From Fusobacteriales bacterium (GTDB lineage Bacteria > Fusobacteriota > Fusobacteriia > Fusobacteriales > Leptotrichiaceae), in contig JAITVW010000169.1 in the NCBI GenBank assembly GCA_031285605.1, positions 1-11,931 of the forward strand: a DNA stretch of 11,931 nucleotides, given 5' to 3'. Position 1 is the first letter of the stretch; each line of letters opens with the position of its first letter. The notes under the pieces were generated by a model that was not told the origin of the DNA, did no database searches, and worked only from the letters and a program-made list of their open reading frames with translations. Made by a program: the position numbers and the translations under genes. Positions 5,350 to 11,931 of the stretch are shown one piece after another.

Positions 5350-6303
5350 TTACAGTAATTCAAGTGCATTTTTACAGATATCTTCCGCTGTCAGTTCATA
5401 TTCCTTCATCAGATAATCCAATGTTCCCACTTGTCCGTATCTTTCCTTTACTCCCACTCTTCTCATTTTAGCAGGATAATTTTCAGCAAGAACTTCAGCT
5501 ACTGCTGATCCAAGTCCGTTATGTATGCTGTGATTTTCACATGTTACTATCTTTCCTGTTTTTTCTGCATACTTTATAATAAGATCTTTATCTATGGGTT
5601 TTAATGTAAACATATCTATTACAGCCGCGTTATATCCTTTTTCTTTAAGCATATCTGCTGCTTGAAGGGCTTCCGATACCATAATACCATTTGCTATAAG
5701 TGTTATGTCACTTCCGTCTTTCACTATATTTCCTTTTCCTATTTCAAATACCGAACCATCTTCATATATCTTTTCTGCATTTTTTCTCATTGTTCTGATC
5801 CAGTGAAAACCTTCTGTTTCTGCTACCTGTTCTATTATATTTTTGAACATTACACCATCAGTCACCTCAAGAACAACTGCTCCGGCAAGTCCTCTGACGA
5901 TTCCCATATCTTCAAAAGACATATGTGTTCCGCCATTATGCACTGCTGTTACTCCGGCATCCGAAGCTATTATTTTTACATTATTTTTTTGATATGATAT
6001 TGACATAAACAGCTGGTCAAAGCATCTTCTGCTGGCAAATGCCGTAAATGTATGGAAAAAAGGCACTTTCCCCGCAATTGACATTCCTCCTGCCATACCT
6101 GCTATATGACCTTCCATAATACCACCGTTTATTATTCTTCCGGGAAGCTCTTTCTGTATAATGTCTGTGCTCATTGAACCCATCAAATCCGCTTCAAGGG
6201 CAACTATTCTTTCATCCTTTTTCATAAGCTCCAGAAGAGTGGCAGAATATATCTTTCTCATTTCCATATCATCTTTTTTTCTTTCACTGCATATTTTATA
6301 CAT
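5350..6303 (-). CDS. Transketolase, C-terminal half (split subunit B)
   Basis: A 317-residue subunit covering the pyrimidine-binding and C-terminal domains of transketolase. Together with the upstream N-half it moves a two-carbon ketol unit between sugar phosphates using thiamine diphosphate. Glu64 in GIMEGH is the expected proton-relay residue; the usual following Gln/Asn is Gly here. The GGTHMSFED block (124-132, His127) matches GPTHQ-x-x-ED of the family. The C-terminal domain runs from about 195 to the end. The start ATG (6303-6301) overlaps the stop of the N-half by one base (TAATG) and has GGGGAGG upstream, so translation is coupled and equal amounts are expected. It is last in the operon, just before the terminator. 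Length is normal for split transketolases. Confidence 0.93.
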   Translation of the reverse strand: MYKICSERKKDDMEMRKIYSATLLELMKKDERIVALEADLMGSMSTDIIQKELPGRIINGGIMEGHIAGMAGGMSIAGKVPFFHTFTAFASRRCFDQLFMSISYQKNNVKIIASDAGVTAVHNGGTHMSFEDMGIVRGLAGAVVLEVTDGVMFKNIIEQVAETEGFHWIRTMRKNAEKIYEDGSVFEIGKGNIVKDGSDITLIANGIMVSEALQAADMLKEKGYNAAVIDMFTLKPIDKDLIIKYAEKTGKIVTCENHSIHNGLGSAVAEVLAENYPAKMRRVGVKERYGQVGTLDYLMKEYELTAEDICKNALELL

Positions 6304-7136
6304 TATTCCACCTCCCCTTCCAATTCGGCAACAGCCTTTTCTATTTCTGATTTTACTTCATCCGTAAGTCTCAAATGATGTGAATTTTTTAGATTTTCTA
6401 TATATTTTACACCCTGACCTTTTTTTGTATCAAGAATTACTGCAAGCGGTCTTTCATTTTTCCCTCTCGGATTTTTTAAAAGATTATAAATTCCTTCTAT
6501 ATCATCACCTTTTACTTCTACACTATCAAATCCAAAGGCCTTGAATTTTTCTGTTAAAGAAAACGGTTTTATAATTTCTTCCAGAGTTCCGTCAAGCTGA
6601 AACTTGTTATAATCCACAAATACAGTAAGATTATTCAAATTATGGTGTGCTATAAACTGAAACGCTTCCCAGCACTGACCTTCATTTAATTCACCGTCCC
6701 CAAGAATAGTAAATACACGGTTATCCTTTCCTGAAAGCTTTTCTGCCATTGCTATTCCTGTCGCTAATGATACTCCCTGACCCAGTGATCCCGTAGTAGC
6801 GTCTACTCCTTTAGTCACAAGTCTGTCCGGATGGCTGGGAAGATGAGTTCCGTTCATATTCAAAGTCATTAATTCTTCTTTGGGAAAGTATCCTTTTATG
6901 GCAAGAGCAGCATATAAAGCCGGCCCTGCATGCCCTTTCGACAGCACCATATAGTCTCTTCCTTCCCAGTTTGGATTTTTAGGATCTATTTTCATTACAG
7001 CACCATATAATACTGCAAGAGTTTCAATCACTGAAAGACTTCCTCCAAAATGTCCGAATCCCAGATTCAAAAGCATTTTTAACATAGAGAGTCTTATATC
7101 TTTTGCCAGTTTTTTTATTTCATTATAATTTTCCAT
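6303..7136 (-). CDS. Transketolase, N-terminal half (split subunit A)
   Basis: A 277-residue subunit holding the thiamine-diphosphate diphosphate-binding domain. The TPP motif starts with GDG (146-148) and ends at Asn177 in DYNK. Also present are SKGHAGPALYAAL (66-78, His69), SHPDR (101-105) and TGSLGQG (115-121). The early motif GHPGGS of most transketolases reads GHFGGS (28-33), with Phe30 for Pro. The pair is typical of split transketolases found in sugar catabolic operons, distinct from the full-length housekeeping enzyme. A GGGAGG site precedes the ATG, 20 bases after the EIIC stop. The substrate is not decided by sequence; the linkage to a PTS suggests the imported sugar phosphate is a ketose. 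Confidence 0.94.
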   Translation of the reverse strand: MENYNEIKKLAKDIRLSMLKMLLNLGFGHFGGSLSVIETLAVLYGAVMKIDPKNPNWEGRDYMVLSKGHAGPALYAALAIKGYFPKEELMTLNMNGTHLPSHPDRLVTKGVDATTGSLGQGVSLATGIAMAEKLSGKDNRVFTILGDGELNEGQCWEAFQFIAHHNLNNLTVFVDYNKFQLDGTLEEIIKPFSLTEKFKAFGFDSVEVKGDDIEGIYNLLKNPRGKNERPLAVILDTKKGQGVKYIENLKNSHHLRLTDEVKSEIEKAVAELEGEVE

Positions 7137-7156
7137 TTAATCCTCCCGTATTTTGT

Positions 7157-8530
7157 CTATTTCGCTGTGTCTCCTTCAGGCATTTTTTTCTTAGGCATCA
7201 TATAATTCAAAGCTACAAGGATTGCTAATATTGCTACAGCTACTATTGTTATCATATTTTTATCCATAAATCTTGCCATATTTCCAAAAATTATTCCCAC
7301 CAGTCCAAAATCTGCATCTGAGAATGTAGTATTCGCAAATCCGAGAGATCCTAAAACCGGCAGAAGCATTACAGGCAGGAATGTAATAAGCAGACCGTTT
7401 GCAAATGCACCAAGCATTGATCCTCTTCTTCCGCCTGTGGCATTACCAAATACACCTGCTGTCGCTCCGCAGAAGAAATGCGGAATTACACCCGGAAGTA
7501 TTAATACCATATTTAACTGTCCAAGCACTACAAGTCCTACTATTCCTCCCAAAAAGCTGAATAAAAATCCTACAAGAACTGCATTTGGCGCATACGGGAA
7601 CACTACCGGACAGTCTAATGCAGGTTTTGCAGACGGTACCATTTTTTCAGAAAATCCTTTAAATGCAGGGATTATTTCTCCAAGAATTAATCTGACTCCT
7701 GATAATATAATAAATACTCCTGCTGCGAATGTAATCGCCTGAATAATAGAGTACACAAGGTAATTATCTCCGCTGCTTAAATTAGTTTCCACGAATTCTT
7801 TTCCTGATAATACTGCCAATATCAGATAAATAACCATCATAGTAAGTGATATAGAAATAGAACTGTCTCTTAAAAAACTGAGATTTTTTGGAAGATTCAT
7901 ATCTTCTGTTGATTTTGAACCTTTTCCTACTGCTTCACCTACGAATCCTGAAAGAACATAACCAAGTGTTCCGAAATGTCCAAAAGCTATATCATCGTTA
8001 CCGGTAATTTTTCTCATGTGTCTTTGTGCCATTGCCGGGAATAATGCCATTATAAGACCCAAAATTATTGATCCTACCAATACCAGCTGAACACCGTCGA
8101 AATCTGCCACACGAAGAATTATTGCTATCATACATGCCATATATAATGTGTGGTGTCCTGTAAGGAAAATATACTTCAGTCTTGTAAATCTCGCTATAAA
8201 TATATTAAATATCATTCCAAATGCCATAATATAAGCTGTCATTGCTCCGTACTCCCCAAGTGCTATGGATACAATTGCCTCGTTATTCGGGATTATACCC
8301 TGTATATGAAAAGCCTGTTCAAACATTTGTCCCAGCGGATCCAAAGATCCTACCAGTACCCCGGCTCCTCCGCTCAGAACTAAGAATCCCAATATTGTTT
8401 TTATTGTTCCTTTTACCACGTCAGTAACTGGTTTTTTTTGTGCTACCAGCCCTATTAATGCCATTAATCCTACTAAAACCGATGGTACTTTCAGTATGTC
8501 AAATACAAACATTAATAATCCATTCATCAT
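7157..8530 (-). CDS. PTS EIIC permease, ascorbate (UlaA) family
   Basis: A 457-residue inner-membrane permease with many hydrophobic segments, close to the usual length of UlaA. Family signatures are ARFTRLKYIFLTGHHTLYMA (113-132), GHFGTLGY (184-191), ALDCPVVFPYAPNAV (304-318) and a lysine-rich cytosolic tail. It would carry a sugar across the membrane while EIIB phosphorylates it. The start is placed at 8530 behind AGGAGG; a second ATG follows immediately. It lies 14 bases after EIIB and 20 before the transketolase. UlaA-family permeases are named for L-ascorbate, but the operon lacks the lactonase, decarboxylase and epimerase genes of the ula pathway, so another substrate is more likely. 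Confidence 0.93.
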   Translation of the reverse strand: MMNGLLMFVFDILKVPSVLVGLMALIGLVAQKKPVTDVVKGTIKTILGFLVLSGGAGVLVGSLDPLGQMFEQAFHIQGIIPNNEAIVSIALGEYGAMTAYIMAFGMIFNIFIARFTRLKYIFLTGHHTLYMACMIAIILRVADFDGVQLVLVGSIILGLIMALFPAMAQRHMRKITGNDDIAFGHFGTLGYVLSGFVGEAVGKGSKSTEDMNLPKNLSFLRDSSISISLTMMVIYLILAVLSGKEFVETNLSSGDNYLVYSIIQAITFAAGVFIILSGVRLILGEIIPAFKGFSEKMVPSAKPALDCPVVFPYAPNAVLVGFLFSFLGGIVGLVVLGQLNMVLILPGVIPHFFCGATAGVFGNATGGRRGSMLGAFANGLLITFLPVMLLPVLGSLGFANTTFSDADFGLVGIIFGNMARFMDKNMITIVAVAILAILVALNYMMPKKKMPEGDTAK

Positions 8531-8544
8531 TAAACCTCCTAAAA

Positions 8545-8814
8545 TTATTTTCCAAAATATTTACTCAATTTTTCTTCCAGTTCATTCATATCAATAATAT
8601 TATCCAATACTACCAGTTTATCTTCGGGAACACTTGCACTAGCCGCAATATCTTTTCCCATAACGAATAAATCCGCTGCATCAGGTGTAGCACTTGATAA
8701 ATCCGAATGCTCCACTTCCGCATCCACTCCTATCTTTTGTATTACTTTTTTTATGTTCATTTCTACAAGGAAACTGCTTCCAAGTCCTGAACCGCACACT
8801 GCCATAATTTTCAT
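8545..8814 (-). CDS. PTS EIIB component, lactose/ascorbate type
   Basis: An 89-residue cytosolic phosphocarrier. Cys7 in the N-terminal AVCGSGLGSS loop is the expected phosphorylation site, receiving phosphate from EIIA and passing it to the sugar in EIIC. Length is normal for a stand-alone EIIB of this family. ATG at 8814 follows AGGAGGAG. It is the first gene of the IIB-IIC-transketolase segment and is preceded by a promoter-like site and a 17-bp palindrome. Confidence 0.93.
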   Translation of the reverse strand: MKIMAVCGSGLGSSFLVEMNIKKVIQKIGVDAEVEHSDLSSATPDAADLFVMGKDIAASASVPEDKLVVLDNIIDMNELEEKLSKYFGK

Positions 8815-8837
8815 GAATTTCTCCTCCTAATATTTTG

Positions 8838-8843
8838 ATTATA
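8838..8843 (-). promoter_or_regulatory. Promoter -10 for the IIB-IIC-transketolase segment
   Basis: TATAAT lies on the minus strand at 8843-8838, about 24 bases before the EIIB start. At 17-base spacing the -35 region is poor (CACAGT) and falls inside the palindrome at 8855-8871, as would suit an activator-dependent promoter. Confidence 0.5.
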
Positions 8844-8854
8844 ATTAATTTTTT

Positions 8855-8871
8855 TTGATCACTGTGATCAA
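8855..8871. promoter_or_regulatory. 17-bp perfect palindrome, likely operator
   Basis: TTGATCAC-T-GTGATCAA is a perfect dyad centred about 32 bases upstream of the predicted transcription start of the EIIB segment. The half site TTGAT/ATCAA resembles FNR/CRP-superfamily half sites, but the spacing is 7 rather than the 4 of a classical FNR box. The local regulator or a global CRP-like protein could bind. It is followed on the minus strand by A, not T, so it is not a terminator. Confidence 0.6.
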
Positions 8872-9033
8872 TTTGAAGTACAGATATTTTTACAGTCCAT
8901 TATTCATGAATATGGATTCTGCTAAAATACTGAAATACCGGTGTTTTCATCAATTTTTATCTAAAGCAACCAATGATGTACACTTATATCCCGGCTATAT
9001 TTTTATTCTTTAAAATATAGATGAGATAAGGCA
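8872..9033. other. Gap between EIIA and EIIB, with dyads
   Basis: No gene is seen. It holds a near palindrome around CCGG (8933-8946), a bulged inverted repeat (8896-8916, TCCAT/ATGGA arms) and an AT-rich 9-bp stem, CTATATTTT/AAAATATAG (8995-9003 and 9012-9020), just after the EIIA stop. That stem has no T-tract in the minus direction, so it may slow, protect or process the message rather than terminate it. Confidence 0.4.
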
Positions 9034-9465
9034 TTAATATTTATTTATTATTCCTGTTACTTCCTCTGTAGTTTCCGCCTTCATTAAAGCCTCGACATCT
9101 TTATCATTCTGCAGAAGCTCCGAAAAACCTGTAAGTGCTTCTATATGCTTCTCACTATCCTCCGCTGCAAGTATAAAAACTAGTTTTACTTCGTTATCTC
9201 CATATTTCACAGGCTCTTTCAGCTTTAAAAGCGACATTGCGGTTTTTGATACTCCGTTTTCAGGTCTTGAATGCGGCATTGCCACACCTTCTCTCAGCAC
9301 TATATAAAATCCCAGTCTCTTTATATCGTTTATCATTGCATTTACATAATTTTCTGATATAAATCCCTTCTCCAACAGCGGATCAGCCGCTGTTTTTACA
9401 GATTCCTCCCAGTCCGAAGTACCTCTTATCAGATTTATATTTCCGTTTAAAAATTCTCTTAGCAT
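9034..9465 (-). CDS. PTS EIIA component, fructose/mannitol (EIIA-2) type
   Basis: A 143-residue cytosolic phosphocarrier that takes phosphate from HPr and hands it to EIIB. His65 in GVAMPHSRPENGV is the expected active-site residue, and the length matches a single EIIA-2 domain. The ribosome binding site (AGGGGG) overlaps the TAG stop of the regulator, 11 bases upstream, so the two genes are probably translationally coupled and cotranscribed. EIIB begins after a 219-base gap, so EIIA can be made with the regulator independently of the rest. It resembles the EIIA-like domain at the C-terminus of the regulator. Confidence 0.92.
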   Translation of the reverse strand: MLREFLNGNINLIRGTSDWEESVKTAADPLLEKGFISENYVNAMINDIKRLGFYIVLREGVAMPHSRPENGVSKTAMSLLKLKEPVKYGDNEVKLVFILAAEDSEKHIEALTGFSELLQNDKDVEALMKAETTEEVTGIINKY

Positions 9466-9476
9466 AATAATGCCCC

Positions 9477-11540
9477 CTAAACTTTTGTTTTTATAAAATA
9501 ATCTATTACTTCCTGTTTATCTTTTGCCTGTAATAGTTCGCCTTTTAAGTCATATTTGGTTATCAGATCAAATAAATCATTAAGAATAGTAAGATGTGAT
9601 TTATTTTCATTGCTTGCAAATGATATAAAAATATTTGCAGACTTCTTATCGGAAAATAAAACAGGTTTCTTTACCACAAGTACTCCCACACCCAGCTTTA
9701 ATACATTACGGCTTATTCCTGCATGCGGAAGAGCTATTCCGTCATCAATAACAATATATGAGCCGTATTTTTTTACCAGATTTATCATCTCGTCTATATA
9801 TTCTGTTTTCACATACATATTATCTACCAGAAGATTTCCCGATATTTTTATTGCCTCTTCCCAGCTTTCCACTTCGTCCAGCACCACTACACTTTTTTCA
9901 TTTATAAATTCTTTTATATGTGTGGTTTTATAGTCTACATCATCAATTATTCTGTTTTTAAATTCTTGTTTTATCTCATTAATCAGAATTTCCTCATTTA
10001 TGATCTTTGTATTTTTCTTTATTATTTTCAGAATTTTGGACAGAAAAATTTTATTGTCGTTTTTTGGTATGTTATATTTTGCCATTTCGAGATAATCTTC
10101 CTGCTTTAACAGCGGATTTATCTTTACCACGGGAATTTTATACTTCTCGGTTATATCAAGCGTAGTAAGAATCAAATCTATATTTTTGTAGTTTTTCAGT
10201 GCATCTTTCAGGAGGTAATAAGGGAGCACATCTACTATATCCACATTATAATGTTCTTTTATACTCTGTTCGAGAAGCCTTGAGCTTCCATAACCCAAAC
10301 CGCATACCAGAAGTATTCTTTTCAGATTCTGGTGTGTATTTCTGTCTTTTGATGCCTTGAAATGAAAAGCCAGCAGAGCCAGCTCCTCTTCCGGAAATTC
10401 TATTCCAAACATTTTTTCAATGTCTCTGGTTATTATCCTTACTATTTCCAGAATCGGATCTTTGCTTATTATCAATTCCTTAAAAACAGGATTTGTTACT
10501 CTTATATTGTTCCTTATTCTGTATATTACCGGTTTCATATGATATATAAGACAGTCTATTAATATTTCATCACTTGTAATATCCAGCTCTATATATTTAT
10601 TAAACTCATTTACCATCTTTTTGATAAAAACTTCTTCGTGAATCCAGTTTTCCAGATTATTGCTGCTGTATTCATTTGTAGTAATTCCTAAAATAAAATC
10701 TGCAAGCTCCAAAATTCTTTCCTTTGGAATTTCAGTATTTTTCAGTTCCTTTATTTTTTTTATTTCCTTTTCTATTACCAGAAATTCTTTTGTTCCCAGA
10801 AGAAAACTCTTATTACTGCTCCTTGTATACAGTGACTGTATATTTTTATGATCATCTGTCAGTATTATCAGATATGCATATATAACATAAAATATTTCAT
10901 CACTGATATTCAGACTGAGATTCTTATGAATATTCAGTATAAATTCTTTTATGCTTTCTTTGTCTTTTATGTTAAAAAGTCCGTCGCATAATTCCGACAT
11001 GGTTTTTTTATACGAGCTTTCTTTATCCTTTGTATTTACTAAAATAAGAATTCCTTTTAAAAGACCTATTTTATACAGCTCCAGCTTATAAGGCTCTCCT
11101 TCCAGTCTGTATCCTTCATTATTTTTATAAGTTACGTCAAAATCTTCCTGTATCATCTCCTTTTTTAAGATTTTCATATCTTTCTTTATTGTTGTCCTTG
11201 ACACTCTCAGTTTTTCAGAACTTTTGGTAAGATTCAGTCCGGTTTTATCAAAGCATAATATAAACTTCAATATTTCCAGACGCTCTTCCTGTGAAAAAAC
11301 TTCAATATCATTTAATATTGTATAAATATTTGATATATCCTGTGTATTGTCAAAATACAGTTCTTTCCCGGATTTCTTTATGGGAATTATATGCAGTACC
11401 TCCAGAAAATAATTTATATTATCAATGTTATATCTGGCTGCTCTCTCGGAAATACTGTACTTATTACATATTTCTTCATAAGTGGATTTTTTGTTCTTAA
11501 CAAAAAAATCCAACAATTCCTGTTCTCTGTGATTTAACAT
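9477..11540 (-). CDS. PRD transcriptional activator (MtlR/ManR/LicR type)
   Basis: A 687-residue cytosolic regulator. Domains in order: HTH (about 5-50, ISERAARYNIDNIN), Mga-like second HTH (about 85-125, LRVSRTTIKKDM), PRD1 (about 170-275), PRD2 (about 280-400, with His334 in YHMKPVIYR and His393 in AFHFKAS), an EIIB-Gat-like domain (about 405-495, Cys413 in VCGLGYGSS) and an EIIA-2-like domain (about 548-687, His606 in GIALPHAG). Proteins of this build activate PTS operons and are switched by PTS phosphorylation of the PRDs and EII-like domains, so it should sense flux through the adjacent transporter. The start is taken at ATG 11540, preceded by AGGGTG, because the HTH begins right there. 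In-frame TTG at 11585, with its own GGAA site, would add 15 residues and cannot be excluded. Confidence 0.93.
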   Translation of the reverse strand: MLNHREQELLDFFVKNKKSTYEEICNKYSISERAARYNIDNINYFLEVLHIIPIKKSGKELYFDNTQDISNIYTILNDIEVFSQEERLEILKFILCFDKTGLNLTKSSEKLRVSRTTIKKDMKILKKEMIQEDFDVTYKNNEGYRLEGEPYKLELYKIGLLKGILILVNTKDKESSYKKTMSELCDGLFNIKDKESIKEFILNIHKNLSLNISDEIFYVIYAYLIILTDDHKNIQSLYTRSSNKSFLLGTKEFLVIEKEIKKIKELKNTEIPKERILELADFILGITTNEYSSNNLENWIHEEVFIKKMVNEFNKYIELDITSDEILIDCLIYHMKPVIYRIRNNIRVTNPVFKELIISKDPILEIVRIITRDIEKMFGIEFPEEELALLAFHFKASKDRNTHQNLKRILLVCGLGYGSSRLLEQSIKEHYNVDIVDVLPYYLLKDALKNYKNIDLILTTLDITEKYKIPVVKINPLLKQEDYLEMAKYNIPKNDNKIFLSKILKIIKKNTKIINEEILINEIKQEFKNRIIDDVDYKTTHIKEFINEKSVVVLDEVESWEEAIKISGNLLVDNMYVKTEYIDEMINLVKKYGSYIVIDDGIALPHAGISRNVLKLGVGVLVVKKPVLFSDKKSANIFISFASNENKSHLTILNDLFDLITKYDLKGELLQAKDKQEVIDYFIKTKV

Positions 11541-11765
11541 GTTTATCACCCTACTATAAAATACCATAATTTTCACAGCATTCAATATAAACTTCCTTTC
11601 TCACATTTATGACAAAAAATTACCATTGTACAAAATATAGAAAAATATTAGCTTTTAGAATTTTCATTTCTTTTTGTGAGTGCAAAATTTTATACTATAT
11701 TTTTTATATTCACCAAAATATTTCAAAATTTATCATTTTTTTATATTTAATTTCTGTAGAAAGTA
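11541..11765. other. Upstream region of the PRD regulator
   Basis: No gene is seen. A weak minus-strand promoter, TTGTAC (11633-11628) and CATAAA (11611-11606) spaced 16 bases, would start a transcript near 11599. Other AT-rich -10-like sequences lie around 11690-11700. None is convincing. Confidence 0.3.
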
Positions 11766-11800
11766 AAAAACAGATAACCAAAGCTGCGATATCTGTTTTT
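11766..11800. terminator. Symmetric hairpin with A- and T-runs
   Basis: CAGATA (11771-11776) pairs with TATCTG (11790-11795) across a 13-base loop, with AAAAA before and TTTTT after. It can work in both directions. It insulates the PRD regulator from DNA to the right. Confidence 0.6.
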
Positions 11801-11814
11801 CTGATTTTATTCAT

Positions 11815-11841
11815 AAAAAAAGCCGGATTCAAAATCCGGCT
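11815..11841 (-). terminator. Strong intrinsic terminator, minus direction
   Basis: AGCCGGATT (11821-11829) and AATCCGGCT (11833-11841) form a 9-bp GC-rich stem with a 3-base loop, followed on the minus strand by six T. On the plus side the T-tract is poor. It probably ends a minus-strand transcript coming from beyond the right edge. Confidence 0.75.
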
Positions 11842-11847
11842 GATTTC

Positions 11848-11856
11848 TGGTATAAT
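11848..11856 (+). promoter_or_regulatory. Extended -10 promoter at right edge
   Basis: TGGTATAAT (11848-11856) is a complete extended -10 element. A possible but weak -35 (TTCAAA, 11828-11833) lies 17 bases upstream, inside the terminator stem. Confidence 0.45.
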
Positions 11857-11862
11857 TGTTTT

Positions 11863-11931
11863 ATGACTAATAAAATAACTATACAGAATAAACTGAAATA
11901 TATTCTCAGCAATAATATTATACACAACATT
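11863..11931 (+). CDS. Possible start of a plus-strand gene, cut by window end
   Basis: ATG at 11863 opens 23 codons (beginning MTNKITIQNKLKYIL) without a stop before the window ends. There is no ribosome binding site, but the extended -10 at 11848-11856 would place the transcript start on or next to this ATG, as in leaderless genes. A competing reading is a minus-strand hydrophobic frame entering from the right edge, whose stop falls inside the terminator hairpin. The sequence in view does not decide between them. Confidence 0.25.
   Translation, partial: MTNKITIQNKLKYILSNNIIHNI

Noticed and set aside
7157..8530. Calling the permease a true L-ascorbate transporter (ulaA)
   Set aside because: Family membership is clear, but the catabolic genes of ascorbate use are absent, so a substrate-specific name is not supported.
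8855..8871. Palindrome as a terminator for EIIA
   Set aside because: In the direction of transcription it is followed by A residues rather than T, and it lies more than 160 bases after the EIIA stop.
11710..11925. Minus-strand 71-codon reading frame at the right edge
   Set aside because: It runs through both hairpin terminators, lacks a ribosome binding site and has composition expected of random AT-rich DNA.
1..11931. CRISPR arrays, tRNA or rRNA genes
   Set aside because: No regularly spaced direct repeats and no cloverleaf or rRNA-like sequences were seen on either strand.

Overview
The window is AT-rich DNA with strong AGGAGG-type ribosome binding sites, oxygen-rarely-seen housekeeping genes and a sugar phosphotransferase (PTS) operon. 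Base composition, codon use and gene content suggest an anaerobic member of the Fusobacteriota, perhaps a Leptotrichia/Sebaldella relative. This is inference; no rRNA or other marker gene is present to confirm it. Nearly all genes lie on the minus strand.

Left part (1-1209): no intact gene. It holds a decayed IS4-family insertion sequence (390-1152). A perfect 19-bp inverted repeat marks both ends, and the transposase is reduced to its N-terminus, a short middle piece and its C-terminus, with an internal deletion and a frameshift. Left of it lie scraps of an unrecognised reading frame.

Housekeeping block (1210-3817, minus strand): a Mn-type superoxide dismutase gene; then a two-gene unit, mrp (Fe-S carrier ATPase) followed by an OmpR-family response regulator whose receiver domain has lost conserved residues, closed by a good intrinsic terminator. 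The region upstream of mrp is a divergent promoter region.

Plus-strand island (3818-5349): a small YD/RHS-repeat-like protein of unknown role, then a dead leucyl aminopeptidase (pepA) with an in-frame TGA and loss of its C-terminal 40 percent. Beyond it, an orphan extended -10 promoter faces an intrinsic terminator, which could frame a small RNA.

PTS-transketolase locus (5350-11540, minus strand): transcription order is PRD regulator, EIIA, a 219-bp gap with a 17-bp perfect palindrome and promoter, EIIB, EIIC (UlaA family), transketolase N-half, transketolase C-half, terminator. The regulator carries its own EIIB-like and EIIA-like domains. The logic reads as import and phosphorylation of a sugar by IIA/IIB/IIC, with the resulting ketose phosphate passed directly to the split transketolase and so to the pentose phosphate pathway. 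There is no kinase, isomerase, lactonase or aldolase, so this is not the standard ascorbate (ula) pathway and the substrate is open.

Right edge (11541-11931): the upstream region of the regulator, two tandem hairpin terminators, and an edge with competing readings (a possible leaderless plus-strand gene start, or the tail of a minus-strand gene).
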